Below, piece after piece: positions 1 to 8,432 of a stretch of 64,000 nucleotides of DNA. The translations under genes and the position numbers were made by a program. The notes beneath the pieces were generated by a model. The model searched no databases and had not been told where the DNA came from. It saw only the letters and a program-made list of their open reading frames with translations. This DNA comes from Streptosporangium sandarakinum (GTDB lineage: Bacteria > Actinomycetota > Actinomycetes > Streptosporangiales > Streptosporangiaceae), in assembly GCF_013409935.1 (NCBI RefSeq), contig NZ_JACCCO010000001.1, forward strand, positions 62,001-126,000, given 5' to 3'. Numbering within the stretch: the first letter of the stretch is position 1; each line of letters starts with the position of its first letter.

Positions 1-464
1 CCGGGTCCGCGCTGCGGCGCGCCGCGGCCGGGCACGACGTCCGGGTGCTCACCAGGGACGCCTGGGCCCGCGCGACGGGCGACCGGCACGGCTCGGCCAG
101 CCGTCTCGGGCTGCTGGTGGTGCTCGGGATCATCCTCGCCTACACCGCGATCGCGCTGGTCAACACCCTGCTGATGGCGGCGTCGGACCGGACGGCGGAG
201 CGGGCGGCGCTGCGGCTGCTGGGCGCGACCCGCGGCCAGGTGCTGCGGTACGCCATGGGCGAGTCGCTGCTGGTGGTGGCCGTCGGCGTGGTGCTGGCCG
301 CCGCCGTCGCCGCGGTGGGCCTGGCGGGGCTGTGGGGCTCCCTGGTGCAGATCGCCGGGCCGGTCGCGGTCAGCGTGCCGTGGCCCGAGGTCGGCGCGGT
401 GGCCGCCGGGTGCGCGGTGCTGGCGGCCCTGTCCGCCGCGGCGCCGCTGCTGCGCCGGGGCTGA
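1..464 (+). CDS. ABC transporter permease, FtsX-like C-terminus (partial)
   Basis: This is the 3' end of a gene that begins before the window; the frame is already open at base 3. The visible 150 or so residues contain three hydrophobic segments, with the stretch LVNTLLMAASDRTAERAA followed by LRLLGATRGQVLR. That motif is typical of the last FtsX domain of MacB/LolC-type permeases, where a cytoplasmic loop follows the first helix of the domain. The product would sit in the cytoplasmic membrane and work with an ABC ATPase encoded upstream, outside this window. The protein ends LLRRG just before a GC-rich hairpin. The internal GTG at 45 is not the real start. Confidence 0.85.
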   Translation, partial: GSALRRAAAGHDVRVLTRDAWARATGDRHGSASRLGLLVVLGIILAYTAIALVNTLLMAASDRTAERAALRLLGATRGQVLRYAMGESLLVVAVGVVLAAAVAAVGLAGLWGSLVQIAGPVAVSVPWPEVGAVAAGCAVLAALSAAAPLLRRG

Positions 465-481
465 GCCGCCGCGGCCGGGGC

Positions 482-499
482 GCGGCGGCGGGCCGCCGC
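482..499 (+). terminator. Hairpin after the FtsX permease gene
   Basis: A perfect 7-bp stem (GCGGCGG / CCGCCGC) with a 4-nt loop lies 18 nt after the permease stop codon. There is no U-tract, which is usual for actinomycete terminators. The function is inferred from position. Confidence 0.4.
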
Positions 500-574
500 T
501 CCGGACCGGAGTCGGGGCCGGAGCCGCTGGACGGGTGAGTCCGAAGTCCGGTCAGTGGCCTCAGGCGATCGCCG

Positions 575-832
575 TCAGCCGTGGTGGCCGCGTTCCTCGG
601 CGAGGCGGTGCGGCACCCTCGCCAGCCGCAGGAAGGTCACCAGCCCGACACCGCCGACGAGGTTGCCCATGACGGCCCAGCCCAACGCCGCCAACCAGTC
701 CAGGTAGCCGAACGGAGCCTGGCCGGTGATCAGGGCGGTGAACATCAGGATCGAGTCCAGCACGCTGTGGAACAGCTGACCTCCGGCCAGCAGAGCGCCG
801 AACAACACGGTAGCCGGACTCCGAAGACTCAC
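575..832 (-). pseudogene. Formate/nitrite transporter family remnant (C-terminal part)
   Basis: The open frame encodes about 85 residues that read like the last third of a formate/nitrite (FNT) family channel, including FGYLDWLAALGWAVMGNLVG and then GLVTFLRLARVPHR. Intact FNT proteins have about 270 residues and six membrane helices; only about two helices remain here. No matching N-terminal part is readable upstream in any frame before the LuxR gene. I read this as a 5'-truncated relic. A small two-helix membrane protein is the less likely alternative. Confidence 0.6.
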
Positions 833-893
833 TCACCGAGGCGTCATGCCCCTTGCGGCGGCCGCTACCCCTCGCGCACCCGGACCTACTCGT

Positions 894-3752
894 CTAGGTC
901 GCGGTGTCGGGGTCCAGGTCCGGGCCGAGACGTGCCAGTTCCACCCGGGAGGAGACGCCGAGCTTGGGAAAGGCCCGGTAGAGGTGGTGGCTGACGGTCT
1001 TGGGGCTGACGAAGAGCCTGGCGCCGATCTCCCGGTTCGTCAGGCCCGTCACGGCCAGCCGTACGATCTGCAGTTCCTGGGGCGACAGCGCGGCCAGCCG
1101 GTCGGAGGCGGCGGGCGCCGCGGTGGCCTCACCCGCGGCGCGCAGCTCGGCGGCGGCCCGCCGTGCCCACGGGCCGGCGCCGAGCCGCTGGAAGGTCTCC
1201 AGCGCGGCCCGCAGGTGGGGTCGGGCGTCGCGCCTGCGACGCTCGCGGCGCAGCCACTCGCCGTAGCCGAGCCCGGCCCTGGCCCGCTCCAGCGGACGGC
1301 CGTGCGGCCGCAACGCGGCGGAGAAGATCTCGTCGTCCGGCTCCAGCAGGGCACGGCAGCGGGCCAGCACCGCGTCGGCCCAGTCGAGCCGCGCGACGTC
1401 CACCCACTCCGCCAGGCGCTCCAGCGGCTCCTTCGCGCGGTCCGGCAGGCCCGCCCGCACGGCGGCCTCGATCTGGTCGGGGGCGAAGTAGACCGCCTGG
1501 ATCTGGTGGCGCACCGGCCCGGTCAGGGCGGCCTCCAGCCGGTCCAGCGCCCGCGTGTGGCGGCCGAGACTCAGGTCGAGTGCCGCCAGCGCCCACTCCG
1601 ACCAGGCCAGGCCGTTGGCGATCCCGGTCGCGGCGAAGTGGTCGGCGCAGCGGACGGCCAGCCCGGCGCAGCGGCCCTCGTCGCCCTCGACGGCGGCGAT
1701 CCAGGCGAGGATGCCCTCCAGGTAGCCGGTGCGGTGCGGCTGGCCGGTGTCGGCGGCGATGCGCAGCCCCTCAGCGGCGTCGGCGGCGGCGCTGCGGAAC
1801 CGGCCGAGGTAGAGCTCGGCCCCGGCGAGCGTGACGTAGGCGATCGGCAGCAGGCCGGTCATGCCGAGCGTCCTGCACTCCTCGACCAGCGCGACGGAGA
1901 TCTGCCGCTGCGTCTCGAACTCGCCGACGAGTCCCGCCACGAACGCGCCGTTGATCCGCAGGCCGTAGGAGCCGCGTTCGATGCCGCGGGCGTCGCGCGC
2001 CAGGGGGCGCATGGCCGGCAGCGCCCCGGCCGGGCCGGCGTTCAGCGACACGGCGGCGGCCTCGACCGCGTCCACCGCGGCGTCCAGGCCGTCCTCCGGG
2101 CGCAGGCGCAGGCGGCGGAGCCGTGCCGCCGCCTCCTCGACCCGCCGCGGGTCGCTGAGCTGCCAGGCGTTGCGTCCGGCGTCGACGAGCATGAGGCCGG
2201 CCGCCACCGGGTCGAGCTCGGCGACCCGGTCGGCTCCGGAGAGCAGGATGTCGTGCGCGGTGTGGACGGAGCCGCGTTCGAAGGCGATCCTGGCGCGCAG
2301 TTCGGCGAGCCTGGCGATGGAGCGCGGCTCCTCGACGAGGCGGACGGCCCGTTCGGCCAGCGCCTGCGCCCGCTCCGGCAGCCCCGCGTCGGCGGCGGCC
2401 ATGGCCGCCTCGGTCAGCCGCCTGGCCAGCGGCCCGGGATCGGCGGTGAGCTCGGCGGCGCGTTCGAGGGCGGCCGCCGCGGCCGCGTGGCCGTGCCGTT
2501 CCCTGGCGCGCCCGGCGGAGCGCTCCAGCGCCGCCGCGGCCTGCTCGTCGGGGCCGAACGCGGCGGCGGCCAGGTGCCAGGCCCGCCTGTCGTCCTCGCC
2601 GTCCAGCGCGTCGGCCAGCGCCCGGTGTACGGCGAGCCGCCTGTCGAAGGGGGCGGAGTGCGTGGCGGCGGCCCGCATGAGGGGGTGGACGAAGGCGGCG
2701 GCACCCCCGCCGACGGTGAGGAACCCGGCGCGTTCCGCCACGCCGAGGTCCGCCGCGTCCAGCCCGAGCCGTCCGGCGGCGCGCAGCACGGTGCCCAGGT
2801 CACCGGTGTCCTCGGCGGCGACGAGGAGGATCATCGACCGGGCGCCGTCCGGCAGCCCCGCGATGCGGGCCTCGTACGCCTCCTGGATCCTGCGCGGCAG
2901 CGGCATCGGGGTGAACGGATCGGCGGTGCGCGGCAGCTCGATCAGCGCCAGCGGGTTGCCGCGGCTCTCGGCCAGGACGCGGTTCCTGACCCCCTCGGCC
3001 AGGTGCGGGTCGCGTTCGGCCAGCAGTTCGGCCGCCGCCCCGGCGTCCAGCGGGCCCAGCCGCCGCCCCGCCAGGCCGGGGGCGTCGAACCCGTCACGCG
3101 CGGCGAAGACCAGCGCGACGCCCTCGGCGTCGAGCCTTCTGGCCGCGAACAGCAGGGCGTCCGCCGACGCCCGGTCCAGCCAGTGGGCGTCGTCCACCAG
3201 GCAGAGCAGCGGACCGTCCTCGGCGATCTCCGACAGCAGGGACAGTGTGGCGAGCGCGATGAGGAAGCGGTCGTCCCCGGCGGCGTCGCCCAGGCCGAGC
3301 GCGCCGTTCAGCGCGAGCGCCTGCGGCCCGGGAAGCGCCCGGACGCGGGCCAGCTCCGGCCGCAGCAGCTGGTGCAGCGCGGCGAACGGCATCTCGGCCT
3401 CGGTCTCCACCCCGGCGCTGCGCAGCACCCGCAAGCCCTCCGCGCGGGCGGCCGCGTACTCCAGCAGGGCGCTCTTGCCGATGCCCGGGTCGCCCTGGAG
3501 CACCAGGGCGCCGCTGCGTCCGGTCCGCGCCGCCGCCAGGAGGTCGTCGAGGACCCGCCGGTCCTCGTTCCTCCCCTTGAGCGGGGGCGTCGCCGCAGGT
3601 GGGGGCGTGCCCCCGGCCGTGGGTGTCGCCCCGGGCGCAGGCGGCCATCCCCCGGGCGAGGCCGACCTGCCGGACGCGGACGGTCCTCCCTCCGGCGTGG
3701 ACGGCGGCCGAGCCGGTGGCGGAACGGGCGACGGGAGACGCGGCGTGGTCAC
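894..3752 (-). CDS. LuxR-family regulator with N-terminal AAA ATPase (LAL type)
   Basis: This 952-residue protein has the layout of large ATP-binding LuxR regulators. After a Pro/Gly-rich leader of about 57 residues comes a P-loop (GDPGIGKS, about residues 87-94) and a Walker B-like LLCLVDDAHW near 190. A long alpha-helical TPR-like middle follows, and the C-terminus is a LuxR helix-turn-helix (LSPQELQIVRLAVTGLTNRE, then VSPKTVSHHLYRAFPKLGV). Such proteins bind DNA through the C-terminus and sense a ligand or partner through the ATPase/TPR part. The target is not evident; it is divergent from the antiporter pair. The start is a GTG at 3752; the Pro-rich leader makes a later start possible. 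Confidence 0.9.
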   Translation of the reverse strand: MTTPRLPSPVPPPARPPSTPEGGPSASGRSASPGGWPPAPGATPTAGGTPPPAATPPLKGRNEDRRVLDDLLAAARTGRSGALVLQGDPGIGKSALLEYAAARAEGLRVLRSAGVETEAEMPFAALHQLLRPELARVRALPGPQALALNGALGLGDAAGDDRFLIALATLSLLSEIAEDGPLLCLVDDAHWLDRASADALLFAARRLDAEGVALVFAARDGFDAPGLAGRRLGPLDAGAAAELLAERDPHLAEGVRNRVLAESRGNPLALIELPRTADPFTPMPLPRRIQEAYEARIAGLPDGARSMILLVAAEDTGDLGTVLRAAGRLGLDAADLGVAERAGFLTVGGGAAAFVHPLMRAAATHSAPFDRRLAVHRALADALDGEDDRRAWHLAAAAFGPDEQAAAALERSAGRARERHGHAAAAAALERAAELTADPGPLARRLTEAAMAAADAGLPERAQALAERAVRLVEEPRSIARLAELRARIAFERGSVHTAHDILLSGADRVAELDPVAAGLMLVDAGRNAWQLSDPRRVEEAAARLRRLRLRPEDGLDAAVDAVEAAAVSLNAGPAGALPAMRPLARDARGIERGSYGLRINGAFVAGLVGEFETQRQISVALVEECRTLGMTGLLPIAYVTLAGAELYLGRFRSAAADAAEGLRIAADTGQPHRTGYLEGILAWIAAVEGDEGRCAGLAVRCADHFAATGIANGLAWSEWALAALDLSLGRHTRALDRLEAALTGPVRHQIQAVYFAPDQIEAAVRAGLPDRAKEPLERLAEWVDVARLDWADAVLARCRALLEPDDEIFSAALRPHGRPLERARAGLGYGEWLRRERRRRDARPHLRAALETFQRLGAGPWARRAAAELRAAGEATAAPAASDRLAALSPQELQIVRLAVTGLTNREIGARLFVSPKTVSHHLYRAFPKLGVSSRVELARLGPDLDPDTAT

Positions 3753-3878
3753 CGCGGCAGGATAAAGCCTGCCCGGGGGGCCGGGATGGCATCCTCCGGT
3801 TCGGTTCAGGAACGCCTCAGCCTATAAGTTCGTTGCAAAAACCAGACATTTTCCTGAACGAACGAAGGGTTGGGAACG

Positions 3879-4361
3879 GTGGAGGTCGAGCAGACGGCGC
3901 TGCCCGGGATCGGTTTGCGGCACGAGTTCACCACGCGGTCGGGGCGCCGGGTCGGGGTCGTCTCCCACCGGACGGGCCGCCGCGACCTGGTCATATACGA
4001 CCGCGACGATCCCGACCGGGCATGCGAGGCCGTGAAACTCAACGACGAGGAGGCCGACGTCCTCTGCGAGCTGCTCGGCGCCCCGCGCATCGTGCAGCGC
4101 CTCAACGACCTGCACCGGGAGGTCGAGGGCCTGGTCAGCGTCCAGCTCCCGGTGCTGGCCGGCACGCCGTACGCCGGGCGGACCATGGGGGACGCGCGGG
4201 TCCGCAGCCGCACCGGCGCCTCCATCGTGGCCGTGGTCCGCGGAGGCCAGGTGTTCGCCAGCCCCGGACCCGACTTCGGGCTCGCCGCCGACGACGTGAT
4301 CGTCGTGGTGGGCAGTCCGGAGAGCACCTCCGCCGTCGCCGACATCCTCACCAACGGATAG
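3879..4361 (+). CDS. Cation:proton antiporter regulatory subunit (KhtT-like, TrkA-C domain)
   Basis: This 160-residue cytoplasmic protein has an N-terminal part of about 70 residues (VEVEQTALPGIGLRHEF...) followed by a RCK_C/TrkA-C domain (about residues 75-158) ending in DDVIVVVGSPESTSAVADIL. KhtT-type subunits bind ligands and gate a partner CPA2 antiporter. The next gene, 8 nt downstream, is that antiporter, so the two form a pair. I chose the GTG at 3879 because GAAGG at 3864-3868 is well spaced for it; the in-frame TTG at 3870 is too close to that site. Confidence 0.88.
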   Translation: MEVEQTALPGIGLRHEFTTRSGRRVGVVSHRTGRRDLVIYDRDDPDRACEAVKLNDEEADVLCELLGAPRIVQRLNDLHREVEGLVSVQLPVLAGTPYAGRTMGDARVRSRTGASIVAVVRGGQVFASPGPDFGLAADDVIVVVGSPESTSAVADILTNG

Positions 4362-4369
4362 GCCACCGG

Positions 4370-5530
4370 GTGCACGACATCGCGATACTTTTCCTCGAAC
4401 TCGGTGCCGTCCTCCTCGGGCTCGGCGTCCTCGGCGCGCTGGCCATGCGCGTCGGCATCTCTCCCATCCCGCTCTACCTCCTCGCTGGACTGGCGTTCGG
4501 CCAGGGCGGCATCCTGCCCCTGGCCACCAGCGAGGAGTTCATCTCGGTCGGCGCCGAACTCGGCGTCATCCTGCTGCTGCTCACCCTCGGCCTGGAGTAC
4601 AACGCCGACGAGCTCCTGACGAGCCTCAAGGGCAACGCCCCGGCCGGCCTCGTCGACCTGGTGCTCAACGCGGCGCCCGGCGCGATCTGCGCGCTGCTGC
4701 TGGGCTGGGGCCCGGTCGCGGCGGTCGCCATGGCCGGCGTGACGTACGCCACCTCCTCGGGCATCACCGCCAAGGTCCTGTCGGACCTGGGGTGGATCGG
4801 TAACCGCGAGACCCCGGTGGTGCTGTCGCTGCTGGTCTTCGAGGACCTCACCATGGCGATCTACCTGCCGGTCCTCACCGCCATGCTGGCCGGGCTGAGC
4901 CTCGCCGCCGGCGCGGTCACCGTGGCGATCGCGCTGGGCACGGTCAGCGTCGTGCTGGTGGTGGCGCTGCGCTTCGGCCGGTTCATCGAGTCCTTCGTCT
5001 CCAGCCCCAACTCCGAGGTGCTGATGCTGAAGGTCGTCGGGCTGGCGCTGCTGGTCGCCGGGGTGGCGCAGCAGCTTCAGGTGTCGGCCGCGGTCGGCGC
5101 CTTCCTGGTCGGCATCGCGCTGTCCGGGGAGCTGGCCCACGACGCCCAGGCGCTGCTGAGCCCGCTGCGCGACCTGTTCGCCGCGGTGTTCTTCGTCTTC
5201 TTCGGGCTGCAGACCGACCCGACCAAGATGGGTCCGGTCGCGGGGCTGGCGGCGCTGCTCGCGCTGGTCAGCATGGTCACCAAGCTGCTCACCGGCTTCT
5301 ACGCCGCCCGGCGGGCGGGGATCGCCCGGGCGGGCCGGGCGCGGGCGGGCATCGCGCTCATCCCGCGCGGCGAGTTCAACATCGTGATCGCGGGGCTGGC
5401 GGTCTCGGCGGGGGTCCATCCGGACCTCGGCCCGCTGGCCGCGGCGTACGTGCTCATCCTCGCGGCGTTCGGTCCGCTGGCGGCCCGGCTGGTCCAGCCG
5501 CTCATCACCGCCATCGCCAACCGGGCCTGA
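4370..5530 (+). CDS. CPA2 cation:proton antiporter (KefB/KhtU-like membrane subunit)
   Basis: This 386-residue integral membrane protein has about twelve hydrophobic segments, the Na_H_exchanger fold. Characteristic stretches are LYLLAGLAFGQGGILPL, LLLLTLGLEYNADEL, LVFEDLTMAIYLPVL and IALIPRGEFNIVIAGL. The acidic FED and RGEFN motifs are those of CPA2 K+/H+ or Na+/H+ exchangers. It has no C-terminal RCK domain; the preceding gene supplies that as a separate subunit. The GTG start at 4370 begins VHDIAILFLELGAVLLG, just past the stop of the subunit gene. The frame stays open far upstream, but that part is out-of-frame overlap with the regulatory subunit and is not real. Confidence 0.9.
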   Translation: MHDIAILFLELGAVLLGLGVLGALAMRVGISPIPLYLLAGLAFGQGGILPLATSEEFISVGAELGVILLLLTLGLEYNADELLTSLKGNAPAGLVDLVLNAAPGAICALLLGWGPVAAVAMAGVTYATSSGITAKVLSDLGWIGNRETPVVLSLLVFEDLTMAIYLPVLTAMLAGLSLAAGAVTVAIALGTVSVVLVVALRFGRFIESFVSSPNSEVLMLKVVGLALLVAGVAQQLQVSAAVGAFLVGIALSGELAHDAQALLSPLRDLFAAVFFVFFGLQTDPTKMGPVAGLAALLALVSMVTKLLTGFYAARRAGIARAGRARAGIALIPRGEFNIVIAGLAVSAGVHPDLGPLAAAYVLILAAFGPLAARLVQPLITAIANRA

Positions 5531-5546
5531 CCCCGGCGGCACCGTG

Positions 5547-5573
5547 CGGCCCGGCGCGCCACGCGCCGGGCCG
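5547..5573 (+). terminator. Strong hairpin after the antiporter gene
   Basis: A perfect 12-bp GC stem (CGGCCCGGCGCG and its complement) with a 3-nt loop lies 16 nt after the antiporter stop. It probably ends the two-gene transcript. Confidence 0.6.
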
Positions 5574-5739
5574 TACGCATGCCCGGACCGACCGGCCCCG
5601 CCGGCCCCGCGCGTCGGCGGACCCGTCCCGGACGGGCACCGTACGGCCCGGCCACCGGACCCCGGCGCCGCTCCCCCGGCCGCCCTCGACGGAACCGTCC
5701 GTCCCCACCGCGGTCCGCCGATCTGGTAGGCATTTGCGC

Positions 5740-6762
5740 ATGATCCGTTCCCTGGCGCTCCTCACCGCGGCCCTCCCCCTCCTGGCGTCCGCCGCCCCCG
5801 CCTCCGCGGCGGCTCCGGCCGCGCCGCACGTCCCGGCCGGGGTGGCCGCCGGCTACGCGGTCTTCGACCGGCAGACCGGCAGGCTCACCGCCCACCGCGA
5901 CGCGCACCGGAGGTTCCGGTCCGCCTCGGTGGTGAAGATCATGATCGCCATCGACTACCTGGAGTCGCACCCGAAGGTCCCCGCCCGGGACCTCGCCCTG
6001 CTGAAGGTGATGCTGCGGGTGAGCGACGACGACGCGGCGTCGGCGTTCTGGGACCGGGGCGGCAAGGGGAGGATCATCGAGCGGACGGCGCGGAGGCTGG
6101 GGCTGACCGACACCGCCCCGCCGCCCGCCGACAAGCCGGGGTTCTGGGGCTACACCTCGCTGAGCGCGCTGGACACGGTGCGCGTCTACCGCTACCTGCT
6201 CGACCGGGCCGAGCCGCGGGTCTCCGACCTGATCCTCGGCCATCTCCGCCGGGCCGGGCAGTGCGGCTCCGACGGCTTCGACCAGTACTTCGGCATCCCC
6301 CGCGGGGTCGCCCGGCCGTGGGCGGTCAAGCAGGGCTGGTCGGGGTACGGCCTCAGGCCGCCGGTCCGGTGCCGGCCGTCGTCCCCGGCGGCCCCGGGAT
6401 CACCGGGAGCGCCGGGTTCACCGGGTTCGCAGTCGGTTCCGGTTCCCTCGGCGGTCCCGGCCGCAGCGGAGGCCCCGGCGCCTCCCGGGCCGGCCGGCGC
6501 CCCCGCCCCGGCCGGGCCCGTCTCCGGCGTCCCCGTGCCGGTCGCCCCGGCGGACGCCGCCGGGCCGGCCGCCCCCGGGTCCGCGCCCAGGATCGTGCCG
6601 GACTACGGCCGGCCCGTCCTGCACACCACCGGGCTGGTCGGCCCGAGGGAACGCTGGATCATGGTCCTGCTCACCGCCTACCCCGCCGGAACCTCCTGGC
6701 AGCGCTCGACGTCCCAGATCACCCGGCTCGCCCGGGAGGTCTATCGCAGCGGGACCTCCTGA
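5740..6762 (+). CDS. Secreted serine hydrolase, class A beta-lactamase-like fold
   Basis: The 340-residue protein starts with a signal peptide (MIRSLALLTAALPLLASAAP) and shows penicillin-recognising enzyme landmarks: SVVK (63-66) as the S-x-x-K site, SDDD (95-98) in the SDN position, and KQGWSGYG (198-205) in the KTG position. A Pro/Ala/Gly/Ser-rich stretch of about 80 residues (206-285) interrupts the domain just before the last strand (GRPVLHTTGLVGPRERW). The ATG at 5740 follows GGTAGG at 5725-5730, which favours it over the TTG at 5734. Whether it hydrolyses beta-lactams or acts on cell-wall substrates cannot be told. The low-complexity insertion in the active-site region makes full activity uncertain. 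Confidence 0.75.
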   Translation: MIRSLALLTAALPLLASAAPASAAAPAAPHVPAGVAAGYAVFDRQTGRLTAHRDAHRRFRSASVVKIMIAIDYLESHPKVPARDLALLKVMLRVSDDDAASAFWDRGGKGRIIERTARRLGLTDTAPPPADKPGFWGYTSLSALDTVRVYRYLLDRAEPRVSDLILGHLRRAGQCGSDGFDQYFGIPRGVARPWAVKQGWSGYGLRPPVRCRPSSPAAPGSPGAPGSPGSQSVPVPSAVPAAAEAPAPPGPAGAPAPAGPVSGVPVPVAPADAAGPAAPGSAPRIVPDYGRPVLHTTGLVGPRERWIMVLLTAYPAGTSWQRSTSQITRLAREVYRSGTS

Positions 6763-6787
6763 GCCCTCCCGGTAGCGTGTCGCGGCG

Positions 6788-7558
6788 TCAGCCGACCTCC
6801 TTGCGGGCCACCCGTACCGCCCCGGCCGCCATGGGAACGACGATCCAGAAGGCGGCCGCCACCGCCAGTCGCGCGGCGGCGCCGCCGGTCATGTCACCGG
6901 TCACGAGCGGCGCGACGGTGGCGTTCAGGTCGAGCCACCCGGCCAGGGTCTCGCCGGTGTCGCCGAGCCTGCCGACGACGCTCCACAGCATCGGGTTCAC
7001 CAGATAGACCACGATCGCGGCGGGCGCGTTCAGCAGCAGGGTGCCCAGGGCGAGCCCCATGGCGACCATGAGGACGTTCGTCCCGGTCCAGCCCAGCAGG
7101 GCGAGGGGGTTCATCTCCCAGACGGCCGGGATGCCCCGGACGGCGGCGACCGCGGCCGTCACCGGCACCGCGACCAGCGCCGACAGCAGGGACGCCGCCA
7201 GGGCCGCGGCCGCCGCCGGCACGTACTTGGCCGCCAGCACCCGGCCGCGCCGGGGTTCGAGGGTGAACGTGGTCAGGGCCGTGCGGTGGCTCCACTCGCC
7301 GGTCACCGCGAGGATGGCGAGCACGGGCATCAGGGTGGCGATGGGCATCCCGGCGGTGAAGGCCAGGGTCTGCAGCTTCGGGTCCGTCACGAAGCCGCGG
7401 CCCGCGACGCCCGCGAGCACCAGGGCGGCCAGGACCGCGGTCATGATCTTCCCGCTGCGCGTGTCGGCGAGCTTGCGGGCCTCCACCACCAGCAGGCGGC
7501 GGAACGGGATCGGCGCGAGGACCCGCTCGGCGCGGCTCGTGCCGCCCGTGCCGCTCAT
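6788..7558 (-). CDS. ABC-2 type exporter permease
   Basis: This 256-residue protein has about six membrane segments. Its cytoplasmic start (FRRLLVVEARKLADTRSGK) and the motif LAVTGEWSHRTALTTFTLEP are typical of ABC-2 permeases of the YhaP/NatB kind in actinomycetes. Its ATG overlaps the stop of the ATPase gene by four bases (ATGA, 7555-7558), so the two are translationally coupled subunits of one exporter. The substrate is unknown. It lies next to a two-component system on the opposite strand, an arrangement often seen for stress or drug exporters. Confidence 0.88.
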   Translation of the reverse strand: MSGTGGTSRAERVLAPIPFRRLLVVEARKLADTRSGKIMTAVLAALVLAGVAGRGFVTDPKLQTLAFTAGMPIATLMPVLAILAVTGEWSHRTALTTFTLEPRRGRVLAAKYVPAAAAALAASLLSALVAVPVTAAVAAVRGIPAVWEMNPLALLGWTGTNVLMVAMGLALGTLLLNAPAAIVVYLVNPMLWSVVGRLGDTGETLAGWLDLNATVAPLVTGDMTGGAAARLAVAAAFWIVVPMAAGAVRVARKEVG

Positions 7559-8268
7559 GCCGCGCCCCGGTCGGCGTGCGCGGTCAGCTCGATGAAGGTC
7601 TCCTCCAGGCCGCGGTCCCGGCCGAGCTCGGCGGCGGTGCCCTGGGCGAGGACCCGGCCCCGGCCGATCATCACGATGTGGTCGGCCACCTGCTCCACCT
7701 CGTGCAGCAGGTGCGAGCTGAGCAGCACCGCGCGTCCGGAGGCGGCGAGGTCGCGGATCAGCCCGCGCAGCCAGCGGATGCCCTGGGGGTCGAGGCCGTT
7801 GGCGGGCTCGTCCAGGACGAGAACCTCGGGCTCGCCGAGCAGCGCCTCGGCGAGCCCGAGGCGCTGCCGCATGCCCAGCGAGTAGCCGCCGACCGTCCGG
7901 CGGCTCTCCCGGCCGGTCAGCCCGACCAGGTCGAGGACCTCCTCGACCCGTGTCCCCGGCAGGCCGAGCGCCGTCGCGGTCAGGGTGAGGACCTCCCTGC
8001 CGGTGCGGCCGGGATGCCGGGCGTCGGCGTCCAGCAGCGCGCCGACCCGGGCGGCCGGCCGGTCCAGCTCGCCGTACGGCCGGCCGAGCACGGTGGCCGA
8101 GCCGGAGGTGGCCCGGGAGAGGCCGAGGAGGATGCGCAGGGCCGTCGACTTCCCGGCGCCGTTGGGCCCGAGGAAACCGGTGACGCTTCCCGGGCCGACG
8201 GCGAAGGACACGTCGTCGAGCGCCTTCACCCCTTTGTAAACCTTGCTGACGCGGTTGAATTCGATCAC
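7555..8268 (-). CDS. ABC transporter ATP-binding protein
   Basis: The protein of about 237 residues has the P-loop GPNGAGKS (34-41), signature region GGYSLGMRQRLGLAEALLG, Walker B VLVLDEPANGLDP and switch histidine region VLLSSHLLHEVEQ. It energises the permease encoded just downstream. I placed the start at GTG 8268 (VIEFNRVSKVYKGVKAL), where the family homology begins; an ATG at 8304 in the same frame is possible, and neither has a strong ribosome site. The promoter must lie in the 8270-8430 region shared with the divergent histidine kinase. Confidence 0.9.
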   Translation of the reverse strand: MIEFNRVSKVYKGVKALDDVSFAVGPGSVTGFLGPNGAGKSTALRILLGLSRATSGSATVLGRPYGELDRPAARVGALLDADARHPGRTGREVLTLTATALGLPGTRVEEVLDLVGLTGRESRRTVGGYSLGMRQRLGLAEALLGEPEVLVLDEPANGLDPQGIRWLRGLIRDLAASGRAVLLSSHLLHEVEQVADHIVMIGRGRVLAQGTAAELGRDRGLEETFIELTAHADRGAA

Positions 8269-8432
8269 GGGACCAGTCCACCGGGCCGGGGGGCCGGCGG
8301 TCATCGGACCGGGGTGGACGGCCGGCGGACCCGGGGCGATTCGGCGCCGCCGCGATTGTGGACCTTCGGCCACCCCGATGTAGACCCAGGTCGCTGAGGA
8401 GCGGGCCCGCACGGTGCATAGGCTGTGGGGCC

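Noticed and set aside
846..3827. A very long open frame on the plus strand opposite the LuxR gene
   Set aside because: It is the high-GC antisense shadow of the LuxR-ATPase gene: no domain, repetitive Arg/Gly/Pro composition and no ribosome site.
3599..4369. In-frame extension of the antiporter gene upstream of 4370
   Set aside because: It overlaps the regulatory-subunit gene out of frame and encodes Arg-rich non-protein-like sequence; homology begins at 4370.
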